Assembly: GCA_017744715.1 (NCBI GenBank)
Contig: JAGIAT010000007.1
Span: forward strand, 345,346 to 409,345
Length of the DNA stretch: 64,000 nucleotides
From: Niabella sp.
Lineage (GTDB): Bacteria > Bacteroidota > Bacteroidia > Chitinophagales > Chitinophagaceae
Direction: 5' to 3'
Position 1 is the first letter of the stretch; each line of letters opens with the position of its first letter. The notes beneath the pieces were generated by a model. The model was given only the letters and a program-made list of their open reading frames with translations, was not told the origin of the DNA and did not search any database. The position numbers and the translations under genes were made by a program. Positions 43,549 through 52,634 of the stretch are shown one piece after another.

Positions 43549-44667
43549 TTACACGTTTTCAAAGAAGGTATCAGGGTCTTCCGGGTCATAAAATTCATTG
43601 ATCCAGAAAACCGTGTATAGGTCCTCCCTGCCGGTATTTTTTATATTGTGTGTATACCAGATGGGCATATCTACATAGCCGGGAGCATCGCCGGATAGCC
43701 GGAACTCAATAATTTCTGAGGTTCCGATTTTTCGGAGCTGAATCAGTGCCTCGCCCTTAATAACGGCAAAGCGTTCAATTTTTCGTGTATGAAAATGGTT
43801 GCCCCTTGTAACATCCGGAACGGTTGTGGAAAATGAAACCTGCCCGCCGGTATTGAGGCGAATGACTTCTACAAAGCTGCCGCGCGGATCTGTATGCGGG
43901 GTAAAGCGTACGGGGAAATGATTTGCAATATCCATATAACAACGGAATGAATTAAACAGGTTTAATTCAAAACGGTTGTTTAACGAAGGAATAACGCCTT
44001 TGTCCTGGTACAGTGCCTTAAATTGATTCAACAGTTGTAAAATCCGGGATACTTTTACTTCGGCCGTATGCGGCACTACAAAGTCGGGCTCAGTGCTGCC
44101 CTGTCTTATTTTTGTGATGATCTCTTCGACCAATTCTCCTACGTAAATTAATTTTAAATCCCCGTCTGTATGAATGGCAGGTGTTATTCCGCGAGATACC
44201 TGGTAACAGAATGTTGCCACTACCGAATTGTAAAAAGGCTTCCCAAAGGGGCCAAATACATTCGGGATGATCATTCCGGTGAGATTTGCACCGGTTTTTT
44301 CTGCCCAGCGCATCAATAGCTGACGCCCTTCTTTTTTTGACCGCCCATAGGGATTGTCTTTTTCTTCCTGCGAGGAGGAGGAAAACAGTACATGGCATTT
44401 GGGATTGCTTCTTTCCAGGGATGCGATGAGTGAACGTACCAGGTTTAGATTGGTTTCATAAATGTATTCCGGGCTTTCATGTCTGTTCATTGCAGCCAGG
44501 TGAATAATAACATCGCATTGTGCTGTAAACCGGTCCAATTGCGGAGGATCGTTAAAATAATTCCTCGAAAAAGGAATGATCTCAAATTCGTCTTTATAAA
44601 GATTGAGCGTATTGTAAAGATGTTTGCCAACAAATCCTTCCTGGCCGGTTATTCCTATTTTTTTCAT
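43549..44667 (-). CDS. fnlB: Bifunctional NAD-dependent reductase with C-terminal cupin, FnlB/Cap5F-like
   Basis: A 372-residue protein. The N-terminal Rossmann domain begins KIGITGQEGFVGKHLYNTLN and has SSSSQEEKDNPYGRSKKEGR, with the SDR Tyr and Lys in YGRSK. The C-terminal third is a cupin (GNHFHTRKIERFAVIKGEA, MPIWYTHNIKNTGREDLYTV). This architecture is that of Cap5F/WbjC/FnlB, which epimerises and reduces the 4-keto intermediate in UDP-L-FucNAc synthesis. It is 33 bp from the FnlA-like gene and 39 bp from the FnlC-like gene. Confidence 0.92.
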   Translation of the reverse strand: MKKIGITGQEGFVGKHLYNTLNLYKDEFEIIPFSRNYFNDPPQLDRFTAQCDVIIHLAAMNRHESPEYIYETNLNLVRSLIASLERSNPKCHVLFSSSSQEEKDNPYGRSKKEGRQLLMRWAEKTGANLTGMIIPNVFGPFGKPFYNSVVATFCYQVSRGITPAIHTDGDLKLIYVGELVEEIITKIRQGSTEPDFVVPHTAEVKVSRILQLLNQFKALYQDKGVIPSLNNRFELNLFNSFRCYMDIANHFPVRFTPHTDPRGSFVEVIRLNTGGQVSFSTTVPDVTRGNHFHTRKIERFAVIKGEALIQLRKIGTSEIIEFRLSGDAPGYVDMPIWYTHNIKNTGREDLYTVFWINEFYDPEDPDTFFENV

Positions 44668-44700
44668 GAATGCTGTATTTAAAAATCAACAGGGATGGAA

Positions 44701-45744
44701 TTATACAGGGTAGTGTATTACATGTGCTTCTTTTAAGATGTCTTCCCTGATAATGGGAAGTTTTTTAAGCAATTGTTTCATACCTTCAACATCCAGCCGG
44801 TGCGTATTGTGAGAGTGGTACTCTTCTATTTCAGCTTCCTTCGTATTGCCTTGGGAAAAATATTGTTCATAGTTCAGGTCCCGGTTATCGGCGGGAATAC
44901 GGTAATAATCGCCCATGTCTTCAGCCTTTAGCATGTCCTCGCGGTTTACCAGGGTTTCATATACCTTTTCACCGTGCCGGGTTCCAATGATTTTGATCTC
45001 ATTCCCGGACTGGTACAACTCCAATAGCGCCTTTGCCAGGGTTTCGATGGTAGCCCCTGGTGCTTTTTGTACAAACAGGTCGCCCTGCTTTCCGTGTTCA
45101 AAGGCATAGAGTACCAGGTCTACGGCGTCTTCGAGGGTCATCATAAAGCGCGTCATATCAGGATTGGTAATGGTAATAGGTTTGCCTGATTTGATCTGAT
45201 CGATGAACAGGGGAATTACCGAACCCCGCGATGCCATTACATTTCCATACCGCGTAGCGCAGAAAATGGTCTTACTGTCTTCCAGGTTGCGGGAGCGTGC
45301 CACTGCCACTTTTTCCATCAGGGCCTTGCTCATGCCCATGGCGTTGATGGGGTACGCGGCTTTGTCTGTGCTAAGTACCACTACTTTTTTTACTTCGTAT
45401 TTTTCTGCCGCATTCAATACATTATCGGTGCCTAATACGTTTGTTTTTACTGCTTCCAGGGGAAAAAACTCGCAGGACGGAACCTGCTTCAATGCTGCGG
45501 CATGGAAAATATAGTCTACACCATTTACAACCGTTTCAACGCTGGAGTAATCGCGAACGTCGCCCAGGTAAAATTTTATTTTAGGATGATTGTAACGTTT
45601 GCGCATATCATCCTGTTTTTTTTCATCGCGACTGAAAATACGAATCTCTTGAAAATGGTCGGTGTTTAAAAAGCGGTTCATGACCGCATTTCCGAAGGAG
45701 CCGGTGCCGCCGGTGATTAGGAGGGTTTTGTTACTTATTTTCAT
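44701..45744 (-). CDS. fnlA: UDP-GlcNAc 4,6-dehydratase/5-epimerase, FnlA/Cap5E-like
   Basis: A 347-residue extended SDR enzyme, first step of the UDP-L-FucNAc pathway. Motifs are LLITGGTGSFGNAVMNRFLN, RIFSRDEKKQDDMRK, the Met-Lys pair in NAMGMSKALMEK that replaces the common YxxxK in this group, and GVDYIFHAAALKQVPSCE. The C-terminus RLDVEGMKQLLKKL is standard. It is followed by the FnlB- and FnlC-like genes. Confidence 0.93.
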   Translation of the reverse strand: MKISNKTLLITGGTGSFGNAVMNRFLNTDHFQEIRIFSRDEKKQDDMRKRYNHPKIKFYLGDVRDYSSVETVVNGVDYIFHAAALKQVPSCEFFPLEAVKTNVLGTDNVLNAAEKYEVKKVVVLSTDKAAYPINAMGMSKALMEKVAVARSRNLEDSKTIFCATRYGNVMASRGSVIPLFIDQIKSGKPITITNPDMTRFMMTLEDAVDLVLYAFEHGKQGDLFVQKAPGATIETLAKALLELYQSGNEIKIIGTRHGEKVYETLVNREDMLKAEDMGDYYRIPADNRDLNYEQYFSQGNTKEAEIEEYHSHNTHRLDVEGMKQLLKKLPIIREDILKEAHVIHYPV

Positions 45745-45843
45745 TTCAGGTTCACTTTATGTTGATTTCGAGGTAAAACATATTTTTGTTTTTGGGCGTT
45801 ATTTTCTGATAGGGTTGGGGCTGGTTAAGGGGTCAAGGGGCTG

Positions 45844-46968
45844 TTACACTAACGAACTTATATATTGGAACGTTTCTTTGGCGCATTTCCGCCAGGAGTA
45901 ATGTTGGGAGTATTGGGCCGCCATATGGCTGATTTTTGCACGTTGTTCGGGGCTTCGAAGCAGCGCTTCAACCGTATTTCTTATCGAGGTAGGGTTTTCT
46001 GCATCAAAGTAGGCCCCCGCATCTTTTAAAAATTCCGGCATCGGCGCTTTTTTGCTGCAGGCAATTGGCAGCCCTGCCGTCATGGCTTCCAACAAAATGT
46101 TGGGCATGTTTTCACAAGTTGAAGCGTAGACGAACAGGTTACAACTTTTGTAGTACTCGTGAATTTGGGAAAAGGATACATTGCCTAAATATTTAATATT
46201 CGTTGGGTTTTTCTGTAAAATTTTTTCAAATTTGTCATAACCGTGCGCCTTACCGCCAATAGCAATCAGTTGCACCGGGTATTGGTTAGAAAGTTCATCG
46301 ATTGCAATGGCAACATTATCAAAATGTTTATACGCGTCTATAGTTGATATGTATAAGATTTTGAAAGGGTTTTCATCTGAATAATGGTGTATCGGTAATT
46401 GTTCTGCGGGAACGTTTCTAAAGCGATCGGATATGCCGTGATGAATGAGGACTGCATTTTTAAATCTGACTTTTGAAATGTGCTGAATGTACTCCCAGGA
46501 ATATTTGGAAATGAAAATTACCCCGGCTGCGTTTTGAATGGAACGTGTTTGTAAAATTCTTAAAAAAAAGAATTTCAGCCGGTACAGTGAAAATCCATAG
46601 CGGTTTGCTTCTTTTGTTTCAAAAACCAGCATATTTCTTGACATGGTTACATAAGGATACCTTTTACTATAGAAACTGCCACCAGGGTTGAAGATGATAT
46701 GGATGTGATAACTGCGTACAATTTGCTTGAGTTTAGCGCGCTTCCAGTACTGTCGCTTAAGGAGTGAAGACTCAAAACCGGTCATTGGCACTTTGATGAG
46801 CCATTCCTGGTCGTTGATCTTTTCCAATGTTTTCCGGATTCCGACGACCACAATGCAGTTGATCCGATGCTCAGCAAGCATACCTTGTGTTGTAGCATTC
46901 AACATTTCGGTTAAGTGAGACACGCCTCCCCCGGATATTATATTTGTTCCGTCTATTAAAATATTCAT
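45844..46968 (-). CDS. Glycosyltransferase family 4 (GT1/GT4-like)
   Basis: A 374-residue GT-B transferase. The N-terminus MNILIDGTNIISGGGVSHLT is the usual acceptor-domain start, and the donor domain has FKILYISTIDAYKHFDNVAI, the GGKAHG loop and the EX7E-type motif YASTCENMPNILLEAMTAGLPIA. It acts on a lipid-linked oligosaccharide at the cytoplasmic face, donor unknown. It lies between the TIM-barrel-like gene and fnlA and is transcribed with them. Confidence 0.9.
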   Translation of the reverse strand: MNILIDGTNIISGGGVSHLTEMLNATTQGMLAEHRINCIVVVGIRKTLEKINDQEWLIKVPMTGFESSLLKRQYWKRAKLKQIVRSYHIHIIFNPGGSFYSKRYPYVTMSRNMLVFETKEANRYGFSLYRLKFFFLRILQTRSIQNAAGVIFISKYSWEYIQHISKVRFKNAVLIHHGISDRFRNVPAEQLPIHHYSDENPFKILYISTIDAYKHFDNVAIAIDELSNQYPVQLIAIGGKAHGYDKFEKILQKNPTNIKYLGNVSFSQIHEYYKSCNLFVYASTCENMPNILLEAMTAGLPIACSKKAPMPEFLKDAGAYFDAENPTSIRNTVEALLRSPEQRAKISHMAAQYSQHYSWRKCAKETFQYISSLV

Positions 46969-47069
46969 TTGCGATTCAAGAATTAATATATGATAAGAAG
47001 AAAGCGAAAAGCGATCATATTTAAACAGGCCGCTTTCCTGCTTTGAACTTGTTACATTGTTTCGCAGCC

Positions 47070-47966
47070 TTATTTAATGTTATGATCTTTCATGAATTTC
47101 AATGTTTCGGTCCACCATTCCCGGCTGCTATCCCATTGAATAGGTTCCCGGGTGCTTAAATTAAAGGGAGGGGCCCATATTATAAGTCCGTCACAATTGG
47201 GGTACAAGGTCTCCAGCTGAAATCGCCAGTCTTCAGCCGTTGTGAATTTATTGTTATTCCAGTATTGAGGCCATACAAAGCCATAAACCGGAATTGTAGG
47301 ATCCATTTTCTTTAATTTGGCAATCTGTTGATCTGTAGCCCACTTCCATAACGGCATACTGTTATTTCTGGTATAAAATGCAGGAAAAGCGAAATCATTA
47401 TTCGCAGTAATGGATCTTATATTATTGTTCATTGTTAACCACTGTGCTAAATAGTTGATTCGCTTGAGGCTATTGGCACCCGAGCGCTGTTTATAAAGAT
47501 ATATGTCCCTGTGAGGTAACATTCCAAAATACCCAATCTGACGTTTCGGCAATTTCCCTTTGAAATAGTTAAAAACGGTTATGTATTTTTCTGCGTTTGC
47601 CTGATAATCCGTTCCGGTAAGGTCCCAGCTTTCAATATCGAGGCAGATGGGATCATCATTTTTCGATGCCTTTTGAATTTCATGATCCAGCTTACTATAA
47701 TTTATCTTTCCACTGTTCAGCAGGCTATCCTCATAGATAATATTAATGCGCTTTATACCGTACGGGCTTAAGTCCGGTTTGTTTTTTTGGAGAATGCCGT
47801 CATATATGACAAAGCGCTTCTGCAGACCTGAGTCGGGCTTCTTTAAATTTGAAGATGATCCATAGTTATTATTACTGTTTAATGAAAAAAAACTATAGCA
47901 TACAATTGCCAGGCATAATAACAGTATAGATGAGATTAACTTATAAATGTGTGTTGTCTTTTTCAT
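47070..47966 (-). CDS. Predicted TIM-barrel, glycoside-hydrolase-like membrane-anchored protein of the polysaccharide cluster
   Basis: A 298-residue protein with one N-terminal hydrophobic segment (IYKLISSILLLCLAIVCYSF) serving as signal anchor, so the rest lies outside the cytoplasm. The body alternates strands and helices as in a TIM barrel; strand 4 carries CLDIESWD (Asp110, Glu112, Trp114), similar to the DxE-type catalytic motif of hexosaminidases and hyaluronidases. A later strand reads VYGFVWPQYWNNN, followed by DGLIIWAPPFN. I do not recognise a named family. Its place beside wzy suggests processing or cleavage of the new polysaccharide. Confidence 0.6.
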   Translation of the reverse strand: MKKTTHIYKLISSILLLCLAIVCYSFFSLNSNNNYGSSSNLKKPDSGLQKRFVIYDGILQKNKPDLSPYGIKRINIIYEDSLLNSGKINYSKLDHEIQKASKNDDPICLDIESWDLTGTDYQANAEKYITVFNYFKGKLPKRQIGYFGMLPHRDIYLYKQRSGANSLKRINYLAQWLTMNNNIRSITANNDFAFPAFYTRNNSMPLWKWATDQQIAKLKKMDPTIPVYGFVWPQYWNNNKFTTAEDWRFQLETLYPNCDGLIIWAPPFNLSTREPIQWDSSREWWTETLKFMKDHNIK

Positions 47967-47979
47967 ATATAATGTTTAT

Positions 47980-49152
47980 TTATTCTTTTTCTCTGATGTA
48001 TTTTCTGCTGTAATCGAATGATCTGTAAAATAATAATTTTCTTGTTTCATTTTCCTGCTTGTTAAACACAGTGGTATACGGATACCACCTTTCGTAGTTA
48101 TATGTGTTGGGTACCAGGTGCGATGTATTTCTAAAATAATATAAATATTTGGGCACGAATACCAATATGAAAGTACCCGTAATTAATATGGCCCTAACTC
48201 TATGGTATTTTTTATCTCCTGCGATCATAAACAGGTAGTTGGCAAAATAAATGGTAAGAAAGGGCATAAAGTAATTTATAAACCGGCTGAAACCTGTAAG
48301 GTAGGATACCATCGGTGCAATTGCAAAATAAATTACTACCAGTTCCGGGAAAAGAACCGGCCGTTTCCGGGTGTATTTTAAAAAGATATACATAGGTACT
48401 ATAAAGAAGATACATAGAAAATATAGAAAACCGAAAATAGAAGGAGTGTATTTCTGATACTCGCTAAACCTCCTTCTGATTTCTTCATTAGGTAACAGTG
48501 TTGGTGCGAAATTGAATAGAACCATCATGAGAAGAATGGATACACCTATTTTTACGAATGTGGATTTCGTTAATTTTTTCTTTCTGAACAGGGGAATGAA
48601 AAACAAAAACAAACTGGATGCATGACACAGGGTAGCGCAGATGATCAATGTATAGTATTTGGCCCATTTATTTTTAACCATTGCAGGGTAGGCCAGTAAA
48701 AAGAAGCTGATAGCCAGCGACTCGCGCATTACTTCCATATTGTAATACAGGTAGTAAAACAAAAAATAGATCAGTACCGCTGTGAATTTGTATGGGGTAT
48801 ATTTTTTAAAAAAAGAAAAAAGAACAATGTTGATAAATATAGAATGAACAAATTGAAAAAAGGCAAAATCATCCACGATCGTTTTGCACACCGAATTTAA
48901 AAGTATCCATAATGGCTCATATCGCAAAAGTACAAAGTGCTTCAGTTGAAGTTTGTTTAGCGGCGGTATTTGATTCTCAAATGAATTGAAGTATTCCAGG
49001 CTATCACCTCCAACCTTGTAGCGCAGCCCTGCTACGCAAACTAAAACGATAAAAACAAAGCCGTACCAGAATTTGCCACCAGCTTTTTTGGCATTCGTGT
49101 CATAACTGAATACCAGTACCAAAATCAGCGCTAAAATGAAAAGATATATCAT
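47980..49152 (-). CDS. EpsG/Wzy-type polysaccharide polymerase
   Basis: A 390-residue inner-membrane protein with about ten hydrophobic helices. The N-terminal GLRYKVGGDSLEYFNSFENQIP resembles the EpsG/Wzy family motif (RxxxGxDxxxY), and a large mid-protein loop follows. It should join repeat units at the outer face of the inner membrane. Its start overlaps the wzx stop by 4 bp and the TIM-barrel-like gene follows after 13 bp. The DNA is visibly AT-rich compared with the window's housekeeping genes, as is usual for wzy/wzx. Confidence 0.85.
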   Translation of the reverse strand: MIYLFILALILVLVFSYDTNAKKAGGKFWYGFVFIVLVCVAGLRYKVGGDSLEYFNSFENQIPPLNKLQLKHFVLLRYEPLWILLNSVCKTIVDDFAFFQFVHSIFINIVLFSFFKKYTPYKFTAVLIYFLFYYLYYNMEVMRESLAISFFLLAYPAMVKNKWAKYYTLIICATLCHASSLFLFFIPLFRKKKLTKSTFVKIGVSILLMMVLFNFAPTLLPNEEIRRRFSEYQKYTPSIFGFLYFLCIFFIVPMYIFLKYTRKRPVLFPELVVIYFAIAPMVSYLTGFSRFINYFMPFLTIYFANYLFMIAGDKKYHRVRAILITGTFILVFVPKYLYYFRNTSHLVPNTYNYERWYPYTTVFNKQENETRKLLFYRSFDYSRKYIREKE

Positions 49153-50555
49153 ATATATGCCTTACTGGTATTTATTTTTTTTAATACAACGGTAAAGTTC
49201 ATTGCATAAAAAACAATTACACCGCCAAGTATCAGTAACCGCGCGCTCAGGGACGGAACATAAAATAAGAAAAAACAGGAGATGAAATAGGCCGGGAGCG
49301 CATATAAGATAAACGTTATGATGTTAAACGGAACATGGTACAACCGATTCGAAATAATCCAGCTCATGATCAGCAGGCATGTGTTTGTAATAATCATAGA
49401 TAACACAACTCCCGGGATGCCCAACTGACCTGTTAAGGCAATTAAAGAGATGAGATTAATAGCTGCTGAAACAAAAAAAGTATACGTTATATATCGGGTC
49501 TTTTCTTTCACTTTTGGCCCGATGTCGACTATTTCTTTAAAAATAAGCAGACAAAAGAACAACGAAAGCCCACCGATATATTTCCCCGATTCAGCATAGG
49601 TGGGCGTTGAAAAATAGGTAACTACTTCATTTGAAAATAAGGTAATGCTGCAGACAATAAAAAAGACAAGACACGCGGTTACGGGCAATATATTTTTAAA
49701 TATGTCTTTTGCACCCTCTTTTTTTACGGTTGCAAAAAGGAAAGGCGGCCATGCCATCATAAACGCCGTATAAATGATTTGAACAGCCGAGGCAAAACGT
49801 AAAGAAAGCGAGTAGATGCCAATTGAAGAAAGGGAAAGCAACGATATTAAGAAGAACCGGTTCGCATATGTAACCGTGAAGCTTCCAAGACGGGCAGGAA
49901 GCATTGGAAGCGAAAAGCTTAATGAACGTTTGATCAGTTTTTTGGCAAATGAAACGTTTAAATAATTTTTAAGAAAGAAAAAGAGCAGTACACAGGTGAT
50001 GAGCATGCTAATGACCTGGGCCCAAATAATGGCAAATACAGGGTCTTTAAAAGCAAACAGCGCCAGGATGGTAAGGAGTAACAATGAAAGCACCCTGAGC
50101 AAGACAAATGCCAGAAAAAGCTTGTTTTTCTTTTCGAACCTTAGCATGATAAAAACAAAGATAGAAAAATTGTAAAGCGGCATTTTTAGGAATGACCAAA
50201 CCAGTGCCTTGTTATACGCTTGAGTATGAAACAATAAATTGCCAATCTGTTTCGTAAAAAGAATTCCAACAGCCGCAATAACAAGCGAAAATGCAAATAT
50301 AAATATAAAATTGGTTGTGATAAATGTTCGCTTCAGGGCATTCCTGTAATCAAGATAATAGCGTTGAAATGCCGTCTCTAATTGTAAAAGAGCCAGAATG
50401 GAGGCCGCTTCCGTTGCTACCTGAAGCATGTCGATTACGCCCATTTCATCTTTCTGTAAATAATGAGAATAGATGGGAATAAAAAGAAAAAGCAAAATCT
50501 TTTCTAAAGTCGTTGCCAACCCAAACGATAAAAAACTTTTAAGTAGTTCTTTCAT
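49149..50555 (-). CDS. Wzx-type oligosaccharide flippase
   Basis: A 468-residue protein with 12-14 hydrophobic helices and the MOP/PST superfamily start LLKSFLSFGLATTLEKILLF, plus the helix-bounding LPMLPARLGSFTVTYANRFF segment. It moves undecaprenyl-linked repeat units across the inner membrane. Its 5' end overlaps the preceding glycosyltransferase-like gene by 17 bp and its 3' end overlaps wzy by 4 bp. The base composition is AT-rich like its neighbours. Confidence 0.88.
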   Translation of the reverse strand: MKELLKSFLSFGLATTLEKILLFLFIPIYSHYLQKDEMGVIDMLQVATEAASILALLQLETAFQRYYLDYRNALKRTFITTNFIFIFAFSLVIAAVGILFTKQIGNLLFHTQAYNKALVWSFLKMPLYNFSIFVFIMLRFEKKNKLFLAFVLLRVLSLLLLTILALFAFKDPVFAIIWAQVISMLITCVLLFFFLKNYLNVSFAKKLIKRSLSFSLPMLPARLGSFTVTYANRFFLISLLSLSSIGIYSLSLRFASAVQIIYTAFMMAWPPFLFATVKKEGAKDIFKNILPVTACLVFFIVCSITLFSNEVVTYFSTPTYAESGKYIGGLSLFFCLLIFKEIVDIGPKVKEKTRYITYTFFVSAAINLISLIALTGQLGIPGVVLSMIITNTCLLIMSWIISNRLYHVPFNIITFILYALPAYFISCFFLFYVPSLSARLLILGGVIVFYAMNFTVVLKKINTSKAYI

Positions 50556-51444
50556 GATCTGTTTTGAACCGGGTTATCCACTGTGATACGTCGTATCTGT
50601 TGTCAATATTCTGATCCGTTACAAGGTAGCCGCTGTTTAAAAAGGACTTCAGCTGGCCGATGTCGTCTCTGCCAAGGATAAATATGTTCTGGGGATGATA
50701 AAATGCCTGTTTTGTTATTGATAAATCATTGGTGATCAGTTTTTTTCTAAAAAAGATCGATTCCATCACCCGAAGCGTCAATCCGGTTTGTGTGTCCTGG
50801 GTGATATCAAGAATGGCGGTTGATTCGAAAATTAAATCAAGATATTGCTGATACGGTATTGGTTGATTGCCTCTATGGCTTCCCCAGCGTGTACGCGCAC
50901 CAACGATATAGATATAATTGGTAATGCCCAGCTTATGAAACGTTTCCTTTAATAAATCCAGTTCTTTTTTTCGACCTTTATCCAGGCCAACAAACAGGAT
51001 ATCCCGCTTTATCGGAACTTTTTTTACGGGGATGTTGTCGAAGTAAAAAGTGGTATTGAATGATAAATGAAAATTGCGGCAATCCCTGGGGTCGAAAGAG
51101 TAGGGAATGAATTGTGGCGGCAATTTTGAAGGCTGACCTTTGGGATAAATAGATACCGGATTCCAATACCAGAAAATTACGGTTACTTTTTTTTTTGACA
51201 ATAATTTCCAAACATCTACCTCATCATTGGCAAACAAAATGACGGTTGAGCCTTCTTTGATTTCGTTCTTCCAGTCTCCCAGCCAATAGTTGCGGTTTAG
51301 ACCTAAGATGCCAAATATCTTTCTGATGGTTCTGGAGAAGCCATTTGCGTTCTTATATATATGAAAGGTCTTTATTCCTTTTTCGTTGAAAAACGGGATA
51401 AAGTATAACACCGAATTGTAAATAACAACAGGATCGCTGATCAT
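50539..51444 (-). CDS. Glycosyltransferase-like protein (CgeB/GT-B type)
   Basis: A 301-residue cytosolic protein without membrane segments. It has a GT-B-like pattern: ILFVGLDKGRKKELDLLKET and the donor-site-like region DITQDTQTGLTLRVMESIFF ending KKLITNDLS, seen in O-antigen-cluster proteins of uncertain donor. No signature of the large named GT families is strong. It is placed between the dehydrogenase stub and wzx and overlaps wzx, consistent with a role in building the repeat unit. Confidence 0.65.
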   Translation of the reverse strand: MISDPVVIYNSVLYFIPFFNEKGIKTFHIYKNANGFSRTIRKIFGILGLNRNYWLGDWKNEIKEGSTVILFANDEVDVWKLLSKKKVTVIFWYWNPVSIYPKGQPSKLPPQFIPYSFDPRDCRNFHLSFNTTFYFDNIPVKKVPIKRDILFVGLDKGRKKELDLLKETFHKLGITNYIYIVGARTRWGSHRGNQPIPYQQYLDLIFESTAILDITQDTQTGLTLRVMESIFFRKKLITNDLSITKQAFYHPQNIFILGRDDIGQLKSFLNSGYLVTDQNIDNRYDVSQWITRFKTDHERTT

Positions 51445-51475
51445 CCCTTAATTTTTAAATAATTTACCGGCTGTC

Positions 51476-51649
51476 TTATTTCAAAGCCGGCCAATTTCTT
51501 TTTTCGTAGAAAATACTTTTAACATCACCAATAACAACATCACAGGTCGTTATATTGTCCTATTGAAAACCTTTAAACTCGTCGCGGGCCACATACCCGG
51601 GGCCGATTATTGCGATCTTATAATTTTTTGCTGGCGCATTTGAGAACAT
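51476..51649 (-). pseudogene. Stub of a nucleotide-sugar dehydrogenase (TviB/VipA/WbpA type) with large internal deletion
   Basis: The 58-codon remnant begins MFSNAPAKNYKIAIIGPGYV, matching the dinucleotide-binding start of UDP-HexNAc dehydrogenases (KIAVIGLGYVG), and continues directly with ARDEFKGFQ, matching their C-terminal AVAHDEFKG. After an in-frame TAG (51560-51562) the same frame reads DNITTCDVVIGDVKSIFYEK and ends at a TAA, matching the final VIFDVKGIL-type strand. So about 360 central codons are gone and both ends survive in one frame. It lies 8 bp after the epimerase gene, exactly where tviB would be next to tviC. Confidence 0.75.
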
Positions 51650-51656
51650 GCTTTAA

Positions 51657-52634
51657 TTAGGCTAAATGCTGCCAGTACCATTTTGTAGCTTCTTTTAAAC
51701 CTTCCTGTATTGTATGCGTTGGCTGATAGCCCAGTAGCGTCTTTGCCTTTTCTACAGAGGCATGGGAATGAGGAATATCTCCCTCGCGACCAGGTCCATA
51801 TACGACCGGTACGTCTTTAATTGCCGGATTGTATTCGCTCAGGTACAACTTCAGCCATTTTACCAGGTCATTGAGCGTTGTTCGGTCTCCAACTGCTGTA
51901 TTATAAACAGTATTTGTTGCAGCCGGATTATTTGTTAACATAGCTATTTCATTCATCTGTATTACATTGTCCACATATGTAAAATCTCTTGAGTAGTCTC
52001 CGGTACCGTTGATTGTCGGGCTTTCGAGCTTGATAAACTTTCTTACAAAAAGCGGAATTACCGCAGCGTAAGCCCCGTTCGGATCCTGACGGCGGCCAAA
52101 GACGTTGAAATAACGCAGGCCAATTGTTTGCAGGCCATACGTGCGGCTGAAAATATCCGCATAGAGCTCATTTACGTACTTGGTAATGGCATAGGGCGAC
52201 AAAGGGCGCCCGATCTTTTCCTCTATTTTTGGCAGGCTTTCCGAATCACCATACGTTGATGAGCTGGCGGCGTATATAAAACGTGTGACTCCTGCATCTC
52301 TTGCTGCGACTAGCATATTTAAAAATCCAGATACATTTACAGCATTCGTAGTAACGGGATCTTTTATTGAACGGGGTACAGAACCTAATGCAGCCTGGTG
52401 TAAAACATAAGAAACACCAGTAGCCGCAACTTTACAGGTCTCCGGTTCACGAATGTCTCCCTCTATCAATTGAAAATTCTTATTCGAAAGAAAAGGATCA
52501 ATATTGTGCCTGTGGCCGGTGGAGAAATTGTCCAGAACCCGTACAACATATCCCCTGGCTAAAAAGTGCTCAGCAAGATTGGAGCCTATAAATCCTGCTC
52601 CACCCGTAATCAGTATTATTTTCTTTTCCTCCAT
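51657..52634 (-). CDS. UDP-N-acetylglucosamine 4-epimerase, WbpP/TviC-like
   Basis: A 325-residue extended SDR enzyme that should interconvert UDP-GlcNAc and UDP-GalNAc. The start ILITGGAGFIGSNLAEHFLA binds NAD, the catalytic Tyr and Lys are in YAITKYVNE, and SSTYGDSESLPKIEEKIGRP is typical of the WbpP/TviC/WbgU group. It is normally paired with a dehydrogenase (TviB/WbpA), here reduced to a stub directly downstream. The upstream BY-kinase ends one base before its start codon. Confidence 0.9.
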   Translation of the reverse strand: MEEKKIILITGGAGFIGSNLAEHFLARGYVVRVLDNFSTGHRHNIDPFLSNKNFQLIEGDIREPETCKVAATGVSYVLHQAALGSVPRSIKDPVTTNAVNVSGFLNMLVAARDAGVTRFIYAASSSTYGDSESLPKIEEKIGRPLSPYAITKYVNELYADIFSRTYGLQTIGLRYFNVFGRRQDPNGAYAAVIPLFVRKFIKLESPTINGTGDYSRDFTYVDNVIQMNEIAMLTNNPAATNTVYNTAVGDRTTLNDLVKWLKLYLSEYNPAIKDVPVVYGPGREGDIPHSHASVEKAKTLLGYQPTHTIQEGLKEATKWYWQHLA

